DNA of 64,000 bases. It comes from Trichosphaerium sp. ATCC 40318 (Eukaryota; Discosea; Flabellinia; Trichosidae). The DNA is taken from NCBI GenBank assembly GCA_038496445.1, contig JALMLS010000307.1, forward strand, positions 1 to 64,000, read 5' to 3'. Below the pieces are notes generated by a model. It worked only from the letters and a program-made list of their open reading frames with translations, did not search any database and had not been told where the DNA came from. The position numbers were made by a program, and so were the translations under genes. Positions 9,981-21,432 of this stretch are shown piece after piece. Within the stretch, counting starts at the first letter, position 1; each line of letters begins with the position of its first letter.

Positions 9981-11070
9981 ATGAACGCTTGTTTTTTAAT
10001 GTCGTCAATATCATCTATAGCTATGATACTAACAATAACGGCATTACTGGCTATCGTTTTAGCAATACACGTGTTTATGTACAAAAAATGGTAAAAATCG
10101 CAAAAGTGAACTAATTCGGGTGTTTGTCCGTTATTAGGTGCTTCGTAAGTGATGACGGACCTTATGAGCTTGGTTACGGTTTTATAATAGGTGCTATAAT
10201 CGTAGAAACCGTTGTAATCCTAGCTGCATCTTCATTCTTTGACGTACTAATCTAATAATTGGTGTTGGAGTCCTACTAAAGTACAAAAACAGGTTTTTGA
10301 TGCAACCAGGGCTATTAACTCCAACACCAATATCACGATGGTACACTATTAATAATGTTGCACCTAGAAAAAACCTTCACATCTATCTACTAGTTAGTTG
10401 TTGCGAACAGTAATGTTTTTTTTTTTGTTTAGGATTCTGATCCATATGATAAAATCTTTGCGTTTGATGACCACCCAGTTGTTGCAATTTCATTCTATGG
10501 TGAATACAAACCTAATGGCAACGATGCAAAGTACACTTGTGTAGCACCCATAGCACTGAACAGTTCAATAGTACTTAAAAATAATATCCACTCTTTTTTT
10601 TTCTCAATACATTCTTTCTAGTTTTACAACATTACTCTACTGGACACTGTGCATTACTACACTTATTGTACCAGTAAGTCTTTGGGTTTCAATTTATATA
10701 TGTCATATATTTACTTACAGGTTCTCATTCATGCAAGACAAGTGACTGTGTGAACACGTGGACTCAAGACGAATATTTAGGTATGAGTGACCAAAGTCTT
10801 GATTTTACACAATGGCCAAAGTCTTCTGATATTTTTTCAGGCCTAAGGATTCGTTCCGTTGATGTTAAAAGCGCCGAAAAGGCAGCTAATAATGCTGCTA
10901 ATAATTATAATCTAACGAACAGCGAAAACCTTACATTTGTGTACTGGGGTAATCCACAAAAACAGTTGATATCTTGGTACCGTTCATTTGTATTATGGAT
11001 GACAATCCCAAACGCAATCTGGTACCTCCTTATTTTCCTACACTCAACTTTCCTAACCAATCACTACTAA
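9981..11070 (+). CDS. Multi-pass membrane protein with Cys-containing luminal domain
   Basis: Six exons join in phase. The protein (about 270 residues) starts with a hydrophobic helix (MILTITALLAIVLAIHVFM), has a second helix (GFIIGAIIVETVVILAASSFF), then a luminal/extracellular region with several Asn-X-Ser/Thr sites and cysteines (KYTCVAP, YYTYC, SHSCKTSDC), and a last hydrophobic stretch near the C-terminus (IPNAIWYLLIFLHSTFL). No family is recognised. Exons are about 9981-10091, 10138-10242, 10293-10340, 10433-10573, 10621-10672 and 10721-11070. If the intron after TTC TTT GAC is retained, translation stops four codons later, which would give a short two-helix form. A 14-bp inverted repeat straddles that splice acceptor. 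Confidence 0.7.
10258..10331 (+). repeat. Inverted repeat around a 3' splice site
   Basis: ATTGGTGTTGGAGT at 10258-10271 (intron) is perfectly complementary to ACTCCAACACCAAT at 10318-10331 (exon). The 46-nt loop contains the CAG acceptor at about 10290-10292. In the pre-mRNA this would form a 14-bp stem enclosing the splice site. Confidence 0.75.
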
Positions 11071-11858
11071 AGGTTTTTTATAACAATGGTGGTATACTGT
11101 GCAAAGTTTGTAAATGAATTCTGAGAGGCAACAAACCATTGAAGGATAAAAACAAGAAAAAAAACCCTAGCAACCAAAACGGCTAGGTTCAACTGTTGCA
11201 ATAAAACTTTTATTCACAACCAGTATGCTCCAGTACAAGCCAACAAAAAAGGCCAATTGACATCACAATTCAACTTAGTGCTATCACGTTTTTAACAACT
11301 GTTATGGTCAATCTACCTCGTAAAGGTATTTTTCCCAGAGAAAAAGCTGACTTGTAACTCTAGTATATTACCCTCCTTCTCTCAGTGCCTACTCAGACAA
11401 TTTACCACCATTCTCTGTTGCATCTGCTTTGGTTAATCCTTCTTGTAAATCAATGCCTAGGTTGCTCTACATTCAACTTACTCTAAGATACTTCAGGCTG
11501 ATGTACTCACATCTAACTTGTGGCGTATACAGTTGCCAAAGACATACTGATGTTAAGTGCTATGAGGAGTTGCTTGCCTATCAAGTCTCCTGTTGCAACG
11601 GTAGTATCAACTAGACACTGTTGTAGTGACCCTTTGTGTCAGCAACGTTTCAGCATTGCCACTAGAACTTAAATTCAGTTTTGACATCATAGTTTTTACG
11701 CCTGTGATATTGTTAACTAGCTTGTAGTATGTTGTAGCTCAACCAAGTGTCAACAACTAGAATGAATCACATAACAGCAGAGTATTCAATATTGACATGG
11801 TTATTTGTAATTGTTTCGATCCTCCAAAGCATATTTGCAGGAAGAAGTGATAAAAAAT
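11071..11858. other. Intergenic region
   Basis: Only short frames without domains or splice continuity. I see no gene here. Confidence 0.5.
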
Positions 11859-11931
11859 TGAATCGGCCAAGAATCGAACTTGGGTCCCCTTCATGACGTA
11901 AAGGAATACTTAACCACTATACTACCGAGAC
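11859..11931 (-). tRNA. tRNA-Asp(GTC)-like gene with acceptor-stem mismatches
   Basis: The minus strand folds as a 73-nt tRNA: A-box region TAGTATAGTGGTTAAGTA, anticodon stem CCTTT/GAAGG around loop ACGTCAT with anticodon GTC (Asp), a perfect T stem CCAAG/CTTGG around TTCGATT (B box), and a TTTTTT Pol III terminator just downstream. The acceptor stem GTCTCGG/CCGATTC pairs at positions 1 and 4-7 but has mismatches at 2-71 and 3-70. Position 33 is C instead of the near-universal U. No intron is visible. It could be a pseudogene, or its 5' end may be edited after transcription. Confidence 0.65.
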
Positions 11932-12493
11932 AAACTTCATAACTGGATATGCAACTTTGGAATACTCGACTCAATATGACTTTTGTGTATACATGAAACT
12001 ATGTAATTAATGACTGGGATAAAGCTTTGCTTAAAATAGCCTCAAAAGGAGTAACGTGTGAGATACGAACAATATAAAAAAAGGAGGGAATAGCGCACAC
12101 AGACGTCCTTTAAGTTCAGAAAAGGCCGGTTTTGTTGTTTAGGCAGAGTTTTCCTTCAGTTGCGCTTACCATCATGCAAGGCTGTCGGAACGTTCGTATC
12201 TTGCATTGATAATAGCACTCGTACGAAACACAGTACTTGACCATTGCTTTTCGTATTCATTATTATTATTACTTTATTTAACGTCAACAACATTCTTCAG
12301 GCTGCCGTGCAGCGCTATAAAAGTTGAATGGTGAGACGCAGTCCTTCTATTCTTTTGCGACTGATAACAAAGTTATTTACAACCGATCCCCCCCTAATAC
12401 CAATTCCCCACTTCTCATCGTTACCAGGATCTCCATGTCACCAACGCCCTTACATAGTTATTCCTCAGGTAATCCTGCAACAAGAGATCGTCT
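11932..12493. other. Intergenic region
   Basis: No supported gene. Contains an ATT-rich stretch near 12255. Confidence 0.45.
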
Positions 12494-12934
12494 TTAAGCA
12501 CCAAGAATAGCCCTTAATTTTGATCCAGCAAAACGGAGCAACCTACGATTAATATACGCCCCAATATCCTTTTTATACTCAATATCAAGCTTACATCTCC
12601 TTCGATAACGTTGGTACAGAAGAGCCATATAGACAACCATGATACGTTTAGCCATGCATCGTCCATCAGGTTCGCTCAGTTTGAAGCTCTGTCGAATGTC
12701 ATTAACCTATTCCTGGGTGACCCAGCCCTGGGACGTGCGAAAACTGAGATCGGTACGATTTGCATCGCAGAAACCAAAAGAATCTAAAAACGCTTGCGTA
12801 ACCATTCCAAGCGGTTCCTCTCCCACACATTCATCACTCCAAGTCCCTTCCAGCTTGTAGTTTAAAATATAGTGCCGTGTTAACAAAATAGGGTAAGCTA
12901 TAGCCTTTGTGCGTAAAGAAGTTATTACTGACAT
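12494..12934 (-). pseudogene. 147-codon frame interrupted by one in-frame TAG
   Basis: From ATG at 12934 the frame reads MSVITSLRTKAIAYPILL through RTSQGWVTQE, meets a single TAG, and continues in the same frame with VNDIRQSFKLSEPDGRCMAK and a basic helix-rich tail (ALLYQRYRRRCKLDIEYK, RRLLRFAGSKLRAILGA) to a TAA at 12494. No in-phase GT-AG intron that removes the TAG was found. Family unknown. Either a recent pseudogene, a sequence error, or a missed intron. Confidence 0.4.
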
Positions 12935-13049
12935 TGTTGCGTATTAAGGAGTAGCAGTTGAGCTTAGAGACATCGTATTCATTGTCACCAATTAACTTAC
13001 TTAAACAAGAAAGTTAAGTTGCTTCTTTTTGGATATGTCGTGATTGTCG

Positions 13050-15152
13050 ATGATACGAACACTTCTTTTAATAGTGGTGATATGTCCTTATTGCCTTCGT
13101 TGTTTAGAATTTGTTGATAGAAATGGTACAAGTACAATGACGGGTTTTAAATAATTTATCTCATCAAATTGGATTTAAATAGAATCCTACAACACTCCTG
13201 ATATTTCTTGGCTGTCAAAAGATTCGTGGGGACAAAACCCTATTTCTGGTACGGAATAAAATAATTACACGCGTATTAGACCTTATTTAAACCACGTGGT
13301 TTCCACTATTGTCGGAAAACACCAAAAACAAAAAAACTCCGCTATTTACGAACTTTTTTTCGAGATAACGCGTATGTAGGTGATCTAGTATCTCGTGATC
13401 ACCCTAATATTACTGGGAAAGTTGTTTTTATGCATGTCGAAGGAGGAGATTGGAAGAACCTTGAAGAAGTCTACAAGAAGGGAGCGAAAGCACTTGTTCT
13501 ATTCAACACTTTTTTTCGCACGTGATTTTTTTTGAAAAACATCTTTTTGTTGTTTTTTGTGTTTTTCTTAACGTACCCATTTTAGTAGTAGAAGGATTTC
13601 TTAATTACATTAAACTCAATGGCATTGTCGCGAATATACCTTCTCATTTACCATCAGTGGAGATTAGTCACCAAGACTCAAAGAAAATTAAACAACTTCT
13701 TAGGCCAGTGAACGGTACATATCCGAGCCATAGAGTCACTTTATTTTCAGATGGTACGAAAACCTCCTATTCTGCGTTGTTTGTAATTATAACGACATTG
13801 ACACTGCGTAGATCATAATCCTTGGCGAGCGATAAACAGAGGATACGTACGCAAAGAACCCAACCCGAATTTTGAAGAGTTTTTTGTGACATGACAAATT
13901 ATTTTTAGGTATGGTTTTCCGTCATTATAGGCGGCTTGTGTGTGGTAGCGATCGTTCTAGCAAGTAGAAAGATATATAAAATTAAAGAAAATAGAGGCTT
14001 GAAAGCATCTACATCAGTCATCTGTCTTTCAATTCATGTTCTAGCAAATTCTTGTACGAAAAAAAAAGAAAAAACAAGGAAAATCTTCATCACTTACTGT
14101 ACTACTAGTGAGACTTGTATACGTTGTCATTGATCCTATATACTCTCGATATATATTTCCTAAGTTTATACATGACTTATTCGCTCCAGGGATACCATCA
14201 CTAACCCTTACAACAACAGTACTCGTAGCTTTTTATTGGTGAGTAAAATAGCACAATTACAAAAACTGAGCTTTGTTTTTAGGCATGAAACACTCTACAA
14301 CGCTAAGAAACTCAAAGAAATGAAGCATCAACGTGTTGATGTATTCCTTACTCATGCTATTATTGCTTTATCAGTGATTGTTATAATCGACATTGGCGGT
14401 GCCATAGTCTATGCAATTCTAGATGAGGCTTTTCTCTTTTTCTTAACAATTGCTCTTGCTTTAATGAATATCGTTTCAGCTATATATTTATTGGTGACAG
14501 GGTCATTTGTCCTATATCGAATGAGTAAGATTAAGCAAAGTAATTCAACTTCGATGAAAATCATCAGAAGAGTACGTTGCGTACTGGTGTTTAAAAAAAA
14601 ACAAGAATTTGTTCAAAACCAAGAAAAAAAAAGAAAAAGATTGTTTGTTTTTTAGTCCCTGCAGGTGCTCTTGGACGTTTAAATAAACTTTTATAGAACA
14701 AAAAAAAATAGATAAAATATGATAACCCTTCATTACTTTGCTCAGAACAAACATATCCATTGAATCATTCTTTGAGTATTTTTTGGTTCGCTAAAACTAG
14801 GCACTTTTTCAGTATTTTTTTTCTCTTCATCACGTGTCACCACTAACTTTTTTTAACTAACCAGATAACCATACAACTCATGGCAAGCGCTGTGCTAATA
14901 ATATTATTACCTCAGTTTGTATATCTAACAGCAACGCCGGCATTTAGAAATCCGAATGGTTTCTTTTGGTTTTTCTTTGTTCACTTCATTTTCGTCATGA
15001 CTATAAGCATTGTACAAATCACTGCTATAAGGATAAGACATCCGGATAACTGTAGTTCATCAAAAAAGAATACACTTGTGGGTAATGATATTGTACAAAT
15101 GGTTAGTAGTGCTACAGACAACAAGTCAGTTCAATCTCACAGCATTCTGTAA
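13050..15152 (+). CDS. Multi-pass membrane protein with N-terminal protease-associated (PA) domain
   Basis: Exon 1 starts with a clear signal peptide (MIRTLLLIVVICPYCLRC). In-phase exons then give SYNTPDISWLSKDSWGQN and a luminal PA-type domain: GDLVSRDHPNITGKVVFMH, WKNLEEVYKKGAKALVLFN, VPILVVEG and LPSVEISHQDSKKIKQLL, matching the GKVVLV...GAKAVI...IPSVxIS..DG pattern of PA domains. After it come about six or seven membrane helices, including VIIGGLCVVAIVLAS, LVRLVYVVIDPIYSR, LTTTVLVAFYWHETLYNAKK, IIALSVIVIIDIGGAIV, FFLTIALALMNIVSAIYLL and FFWFFFVHFIFVMTISIVQ, then a Ser-rich tail. The second half recalls TOM1/TOM3 (THH1) or GPCR-like seven-helix proteins. Location is probably the endomembrane system or cell surface. 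The exon edge inside the PA domain (about 13510-13590) is unsure. Confidence 0.72.
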
Positions 15153-16789
15153 AAAAAAAAAGAAAATGAAAATAATTTTTGTACTTTGAATCACTTCATT
15201 CATTAAGCACCGTAAAGTTTATCCGCTGCCTTTCTGTTGTGCCACTATACACATGTATTAAAAGCTGCTTACAGATTTGTTGTATTCGTCCCTTGTACTA
15301 ACACCATTGTCTGTTATATCCAGTCCATGAAAATACACTTCAATCCTGTGATGTTGCTGTTCTCGCAAAGCCTGAGCGACACCATCAAGAATAGCCGCAT
15401 CAAGTGTGTCCCAACATTGCATCGCAATATGGGTGTTGTTTAAAGGAGGGCACGTGCCCTTAAATTAAAAGAAAAAGGTTTAGTTTACAACAACCCTTTG
15501 TGAACCAGCGATACCCTACACATAGAAAATAAGTTTTAAATGACTACATGTACCGTTCTGCAAGCCATCATCTTATCACCCAATCCATCCTGTGAACCCT
15601 GCCTAATGTACCATCCTATGAATCTATGCCCTCTTGTACCTACCTATTGTAAGCTAAGCTGCGAAGGTAGAACAGTTAGTAAATACGCTTTTAAACATCT
15701 ATAAACATGTACTAATGGGAGGTAAAAACTGAATTTATTTGAAAAAACCGAATTTGAGGATTCTAGCATAAATAGCACGTGTAAATGTAATTTAAGATAT
15801 AAACCATCTAATTTTAATAGTACCACTGTGATTTTTGTGTTATCACTTGTGAAGCACCTTATAACGCCCAAACACCAACCTTAGCATTGTGGTACCACAA
15901 TTTTGTTGTTTTCACAACACTTGAGCACGTGTAGTGCAAAAACGATAACCAGTAATGCCGTTGTTAATATCTTGCAATTTTGTTTTATGGGCTTTTATGT
16001 TTCGCACCGCTGTATGGATGAAATACATGTCCCGCACAAATACATGTTGCTATCAAACAATCGTAGATAAAGCAATGGAACATAACCAAAGAGTTTTTGA
16101 CTATAAGTCATAACCTGAAGGAGTCCTGTTTACTCATGAGGGCAATGTTGTACTGAGTAAATTACAAGTAAAAACCAGGAAAATCTACCACATAAATATA
16201 TACATTACACATCCCACTGCACTATATCATTGGATTAATGGATGTGCTTGATTAATGTGCCATTGTAACTCCATTGCTTGTACTCCCCCTCTTGTTTACC
16301 ATTCACATAATTGGCCTGCTCTTGCAATTGTCCATTGTCATACCAACACTTATCTTCTCCATGTTCTGCACCATGTGACCAACACTGTTTCTGAGTCTAA
16401 CCATTATAAAAATCAAAAAGTTGTCTTAAACTGTAGGTAAAAACGAAGTTAAAAAACAGCTTTTGACGAACTTGGTTGTTGGGGTTTGCCATTTTCCATG
16501 CTTTTTCATCTCACCGTCAAACCTTGTCATCTGTTACATGCTCCATTTTTATAGTTAACGCTTGAAAGGGGCGCTAACAAGTTGAAAATAGTAGTTAGTG
16601 AATAGCACTGTTATTGCAGGTCAAATCCATAGTTTTTGCATAGCAAATCCTTTTTTTTCTTCGGTCAAAGGCAACAATCACGTTAATACGTTATTGTTTT
16701 TCCGTCGTATAGAAAAACCATGGGTATTGATTATACAACAATACCATTGAACTAAGGCTTTTTTTGTTGCAAAGTTTCCAAAGAAATTG
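15153..16789. other. Long intergenic region
   Basis: I see no coding exons, RNA genes or strong repeats. Several CACGTG sites occur, one inside the palindrome AGGGCACGTGCCCT near 15449. Confidence 0.45.
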
Positions 16790-18660
16790 TAGTAGATACT
16801 ACCTTTTCATAATCTACAAGCTATATAATCCGTAGTCCCAGAGCTTCCTTAGGTAGTAAAGTGTCATCTGAAGTACCTACAATACGTGATATTGTACCGA
16901 CAAGATATTGGAGTTGAGGTGTTTTTGAACTATGTAGCAATGCTTACAGCAGTGGGTTGCTTAGATTGTGATCGAGTTCACAAATATATTACGAGGAAAG
17001 ACTCTTCTCTTGCCTATACATTAACGTATTTCGAATATGTCCCTGATGATCTTTCTTGAGCTTGTGTAGATTGCTACATAAATACAAGTGACCACCCTGG
17101 GTAGCGATTTCCTAACGTGTACAGCCTTCATTGTGTTATGTACAATCCAAAGAGTTCTGTACAGCTTAAGGGTTCTTAAGGCAGTGACGCTAACCGACAG
17201 CATACATCAAGTGGAAACAAGGCCAAGACTATATTCAAATTATCACTATACGTTTGTACGTTGACGTCACGTTTTGTAAACTCACTTTTTTTTCAAAGGT
17301 TATTTGGCTTTAGCGCTATTATTCTACGTATTGTTGGGCTTGCTTGAATGTTATAGAGCTCTGCAAGGTTTTGAGAGATTGTTCCCTAAGCGGTACGTTT
17401 AGATTTTGAAGAAACCGTATTTGAAACCCACTTTACGCTCGTATTTTCGAATTGCGAGCATCGGAAGCTGTTTTTTTTTTTTCGCCGGTTTTTGACTAAA
17501 AAACCCATGTGATACTTGGTTTTTTCTTATAAAGATGTGAGAGCACAAAGTAGGCTTTAACCATGTTCCAAGCTACTACGTTCATTTTAACAATCTATTT
17601 GAAAAAAAATGAAAACAGCTTTTGTAGTGAGATATTGTAACCGTTCTACAACCATTCCTTGAGGTCCTAACTGCCGGCGTCTCAGCAACTGAACTCATCA
17701 AATTACAAAATTATGATAAAATTGTCTTACTTCAAACTCGGGCTATTTCTACGCGTGCAAAGTGATTATAAGAGGTTTTCAGAGAGTTAAAAAGTGACTC
17801 AAGATGACGCGAAATGTAAAAAAAAAAAACTGTCACGTTTTTACTTTTTGGTGAAAGATTTGGTATTCTATTCCTTTAAAACAATGTTAAGTAGGCTACT
17901 TCCAAGGTTCAAATACTGTTCGAGTCTTTTATGTGAGGCAACGGAGTAGGATTTAGTTAGGATGTACACTTAAGGCACATAAGAGATATTTTAACGACAC
18001 GTGTTAGTATAAGATACTGTTGATGATACTCTGTGATGAATCAGCTGCAACGCATAGCTTTGCTTGCCTTCGTGCGGCGATTTTGTGTGATTTGTGAGTT
18101 AGCCTGTAGGTGTCGCTATGCGCCAATACGTATGAAATACAAGTTGGCTCTGTTAGGATCAAGGTGAAATTGTTTTGAAGCTGGCGTTCGTGAGCAATGG
18201 ATGTCTTCACTATCCGCGTCACTTTGACCTTTTGAAATCCTCAAATATCCCTTCATCCGCGGATTAATCTCTTCCTCCATTTCGACCTAATAGATGTGGA
18301 TTGTTACCGGCTACAAAAATTCATAACCGAACGTCCAAAATCAGAATTTTATGAGAAATGTTTTGTACGTCACTTGGTACTTTTTGACAGTATCTGGTTC
18401 CATTTTTTAAAGTCAGGTATAAGCAGTTATAGCGGTTATGAGAATTATCATTACAGGTTTTACTTTCCTCTCAATTTCTTTGCAGCATACAATTCCGTGT
18501 CTATTCCAAAGTATTTAGTGTTAACCTGGGTGAAGAATTTTTTATATCTACTTTTGTATTTTGACATCTTGTTTACAAAGAACAGACAAAAACTCTCAAA
18601 CATTTTTTCCCTCTCTATGATCTTGTTATTAATTTTTTTTAGATTAAAAATAGCAAGATT

Positions 18661-19722
18661 ATGTCTTCTCGTTCTTCCTCTCCATCCTGTATGAGTTTAT
18701 TGGATATCCCGTGTGAACTTCAACAGTACATTTGTACTTTCAACAAAGAAGTATTCACGAAGTTCCATTCTCTATCAAAAAGAGCAGCAATCAACACACA
18801 TTTTGATGAAGCATTAGAGAGAAAAGGAAAATGGATCAGATGGTATAACAGTGGTACTGTACAGGTCCACGAATATGCAAAAAATGGACTTGGCAACATG
18901 TGGTATGAGAGCGGAGCAAAAAGTGCACAGTACATGGTCTGTAATGGCAAAATAGAAGGAAAATGTACTAAGTGGTATGAAAATGGACAAAAATTGGAAC
19001 AAACAATGTGGGTTGCCAATAAAATGACTGGTGAAGGCAAACAGTGGTACGAAAATGGACAAATGTTGACACAAACAATGTATGTTGATGATAAAATAAC
19101 TGGTGAGCACAAAGAGTGGTATGAAAATGGACAACTTCATGTTCAAGAAATGTGGGTTGACGATAAACTAAATGGTGAATGCAAAGAGTGGTATGAAAAT
19201 GGTCAATTAAAGGCACAAACAATGATGGTTGATGGTAAACAAAATGGAGAGCACAGAGTTTGGTACAAAGACGGACAACTTAAGACACAACAAATGATGG
19301 TTGATGGTAAAAACCATGGTGAAAGCAAAGAGTGGTATGAAAACGGACAAATTATGACACAAACAATGTATGTTGATGATAAAAGGAATGGTGAAGGCAA
19401 AGGGTGGTATGATAATGGCCAACTTAAGGTACAGATAATGTTTATTGATGGTAAACGAAATGGGGAATACAAAGATTGGTACAAAGATGGACAACTTAGG
19501 ATACAACAAATGGTGGTTGATGATAAAAACCATGGAGAATACAAAGAGTGGTATGAAAACGGACAACTTATGACACAAACAATGTATGTTGATGGTAAAA
19601 ATAATGGTGAATACAAAGAGTGGTATGACAACGGACAATTAAAGACACAAGCAATGTTTGTTGATGATAAACCAAATGGTGAGGTCAAACACTGGTATAA
19701 AGATGGACAACCATTGCGCTAG
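18661..19722 (+). CDS. F-box-like protein with 13 YwqK/MORN_2 repeats (copy 1)
   Basis: An intronless 353-residue ORF. The N-terminus has a degenerate F-box (SLLDIPCELQQYICTF then KFHSLSKRAAIN), expected to bind Skp1 in an SCF ubiquitin ligase. The rest is about 13 tandem units of 24 residues of the form WYENGQLKxQxMxVDxKxNGE, the MORN_2/YwqK type, predicted to form a beta-repeat surface for a target. The ORF ends PLR at a stop, but downstream sequence to about 19800 still shows a decayed further repeat (TGEVKDLDEN-like) out of frame, so this copy has lost its original C-terminus. Its first 120 codons are nearly identical to those at 40456, while the repeat units are arranged differently. The target is unknown. 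Confidence 0.85.
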   Translation: MSSRSSSPSCMSLLDIPCELQQYICTFNKEVFTKFHSLSKRAAINTHFDEALERKGKWIRWYNSGTVQVHEYAKNGLGNMWYESGAKSAQYMVCNGKIEGKCTKWYENGQKLEQTMWVANKMTGEGKQWYENGQMLTQTMYVDDKITGEHKEWYENGQLHVQEMWVDDKLNGECKEWYENGQLKAQTMMVDGKQNGEHRVWYKDGQLKTQQMMVDGKNHGESKEWYENGQIMTQTMYVDDKRNGEGKGWYDNGQLKVQIMFIDGKRNGEYKDWYKDGQLRIQQMVVDDKNHGEYKEWYENGQLMTQTMYVDGKNNGEYKEWYDNGQLKTQAMFVDDKPNGEVKHWYKDGQPLR

Positions 19723-19830
19723 ATATGTGGGTTGACAATAAACTGGTGAAGTCAAAGATTTGGATGAAAACAGACAACTTATAAAAAATGTGAAGATAGA
19801 GGACAAAAAGATATTAGATGTAACCCAATA
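19723..19830 (+). pseudogene. Decayed terminal YwqK repeat of the preceding gene
   Basis: Directly after the stop of the F-box/YwqK ORF, the sequence still encodes, in broken frames, an MWVDNK segment and a D-E-N-x-Q-L-I-K tail equal to the C-terminus of the copy at 40456-41523. A stop and a frame break separate it from the ORF. Confidence 0.65.
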
Positions 19831-20018
19831 AAGTGTTAGAGCACATCACTATGATATCAAGTTAATATATTTAACAGTTGTACTATAGAAGGAACAATTG
19901 CTCAATAGACACCTGCTATAAACGGATCAAAAAGTCACGTGTATGAATAAGTAAGAAGTATTTCTAAGTTTTGCTATTGTCTACATGTGCTTTCTTATTG
20001 CTCTCACGCCTCTGTTCA

Positions 20019-20325
20019 GTGAGTAGATAGCCTAAATTCTTTTCATCCTTTCCAAGTTCACGACGTTTTTTCTACATTAGACGTTATGCAAGAGCGCTAT
20101 AGAGGCTTTCCAGTAGCGCGTACTTGTAAAAAACTGGTCAAAGCAAAACAACGCAGTATGACCCCATACTGCCGCTAAAAGGCTCATTCAATCCCCTTTG
20201 CACTAGAAATTGCTTTAAGACGTATGTAAAGGGCGCCAAAGCTCGAAACTTCTTCATTAAACCTCTGATTATTTCTGTATTTTCTCTGCCATTAATTATA
20301 TTAAAACTAACGTCAACCTTGCACC
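20019..20325 (-). pseudogene. Fragment of the poly(A) polymerase gene
   Basis: Reverse complement of about 49250-49557: part of one exon, the whole intron and part of the next exon of the TRF4-like gene. Because the intron is kept, this is a DNA-level copy and not a retrocopy. It has no start, no catalytic residues and no continuation. Confidence 0.88.
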
Positions 20326-21432
20326 TTAGCTCACTTTCAATGTAATGTCCACATTTGTCCCAACTGGAATTGACCAGAACAATAAAGACATCTTTACTTT
20401 CTTACAATCGTTGTACCTTTTCTCTCATTATCAATGTCGAAAGGGTTCATGTAACATCACCATATTTCGAGTCTCATAAAAATTTATACCCAATGTATCA
20501 ATACATTTATTGAAGATGATACTGTATCTCTCTTATCAAGTGTTGACTAGCAAGCATATGCAAACCATAGATGACTACTTCCAAAACACACTTTTCTGAT
20601 AGATAGTCAGTGTTCGCTTATGTTAGGCCCTTTGCTTTGCAATGGGAAATAAATATTTACCTTCCCTCTCCTAAGGTATGCTATTGGTGGTATAGTATTT
20701 TTGGACCATTCGACTTCGACATATGAATGTCTTATTTTGGGTAAAGTTTCAGTATTCTCCCGAAATTTCGGTAGTTTCGCAGTATCCTTATTTGAGGTTG
20801 GTAACAGTAGTATGAAACTGGTAAATATCTATTACATAGCATTGGATAGTGTTTCCTAGGGAAGCGACTATTGGAAAAACGTTGTTGGAATCGATTTTCA
20901 GAAAAATTCGAAAAAACCCACATGTTTGTTACTATTTACAGTATTTATCTAGATAAATAAAAAGCGTTTTGTATTGATTATTGTTGATTACTTTGTTATT
21001 TCGCGTATACTGTAACTTGAAAACGAATTGGAGTACTTGAAAATACGAAAAGCTGAAAAACACAAAAAAATCCAATTACCGTAATCAATCCGCTTCTAAT
21101 TACACTTTGTTGCCACTAATATTATAAGTAATAGATAGAAGATACTTAAGAGATAGTTAGCGGGTATAAAAATAAGACTGACTATTTATAATTATCAGAA
21201 AATGAAATGCCGAAAAGTGATACTTAGGAATATTTATTTTCTATTTTTTCAACTTTCTATTGATACATTTTTACAGCCTGGTTTTTTGCTTAATATACAA
21301 TGGGACTATACCCATACACCCGAAAACTAGCATTACAAACAATGCTTCTTATTCTAACTCAATTTGTTATCAATCAAATCGTCCAAACACCCAAACGTCC
21401 AACGTTCTAGCATTTTTTTCTGTTGACCACTT
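20326..21432. other. Intergenic region
   Basis: Only short frames; nothing that I can support as a gene. Confidence 0.45.

Larger units (their letters stand above)
16790..20325. repeat. Left arm of a large inverted segmental duplication
   Basis: Read in reverse complement, this block follows the right-hand region in the same order. 16790-16965 matches 54300-54125, 16972-18036 matches 52303-51270, 19752-20018 matches 51263-51004, and 20019-20325 matches 49557-49250. Identity is high but not perfect. Three intervals differ: the actin gene (52304-54120) is absent here, the YwqK gene (18037-19751) is absent on the right, and 49558-51003 is absent here. The distal match copies part of the poly(A) polymerase gene with its intron, so the copy was made at the DNA level. 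Confidence 0.85.

Noticed and set aside
18296-18694. 132-codon plus-strand frame upstream of the first YwqK gene
   Set aside because: It lies in duplicated spacer sequence; the matching spacer at about 40160 does not keep the frame, and the text is a low-complexity mix of Phe, Leu and Ile.
18720-19688. Several long hydrophobic frames on the minus strand across the first YwqK gene, and likewise 40515-41564 across the second
   Set aside because: They are shadows of the 72-nt repeat read backwards. Their repetitive Ser/His/Phe text follows the plus-strand period exactly.
19000-19700. CRISPR-like periodicity
   Set aside because: The period is 72 nt, translates in frame to 24-residue protein units, and has no spacer/repeat alternation.
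18661-19722. Reading the YwqK proteins as a bacterial toxin-antitoxin system
   Set aside because: No toxin partner, ribosome-binding site or operon is present. The genes are in a spliced eukaryotic genome and carry F-box-like starts.
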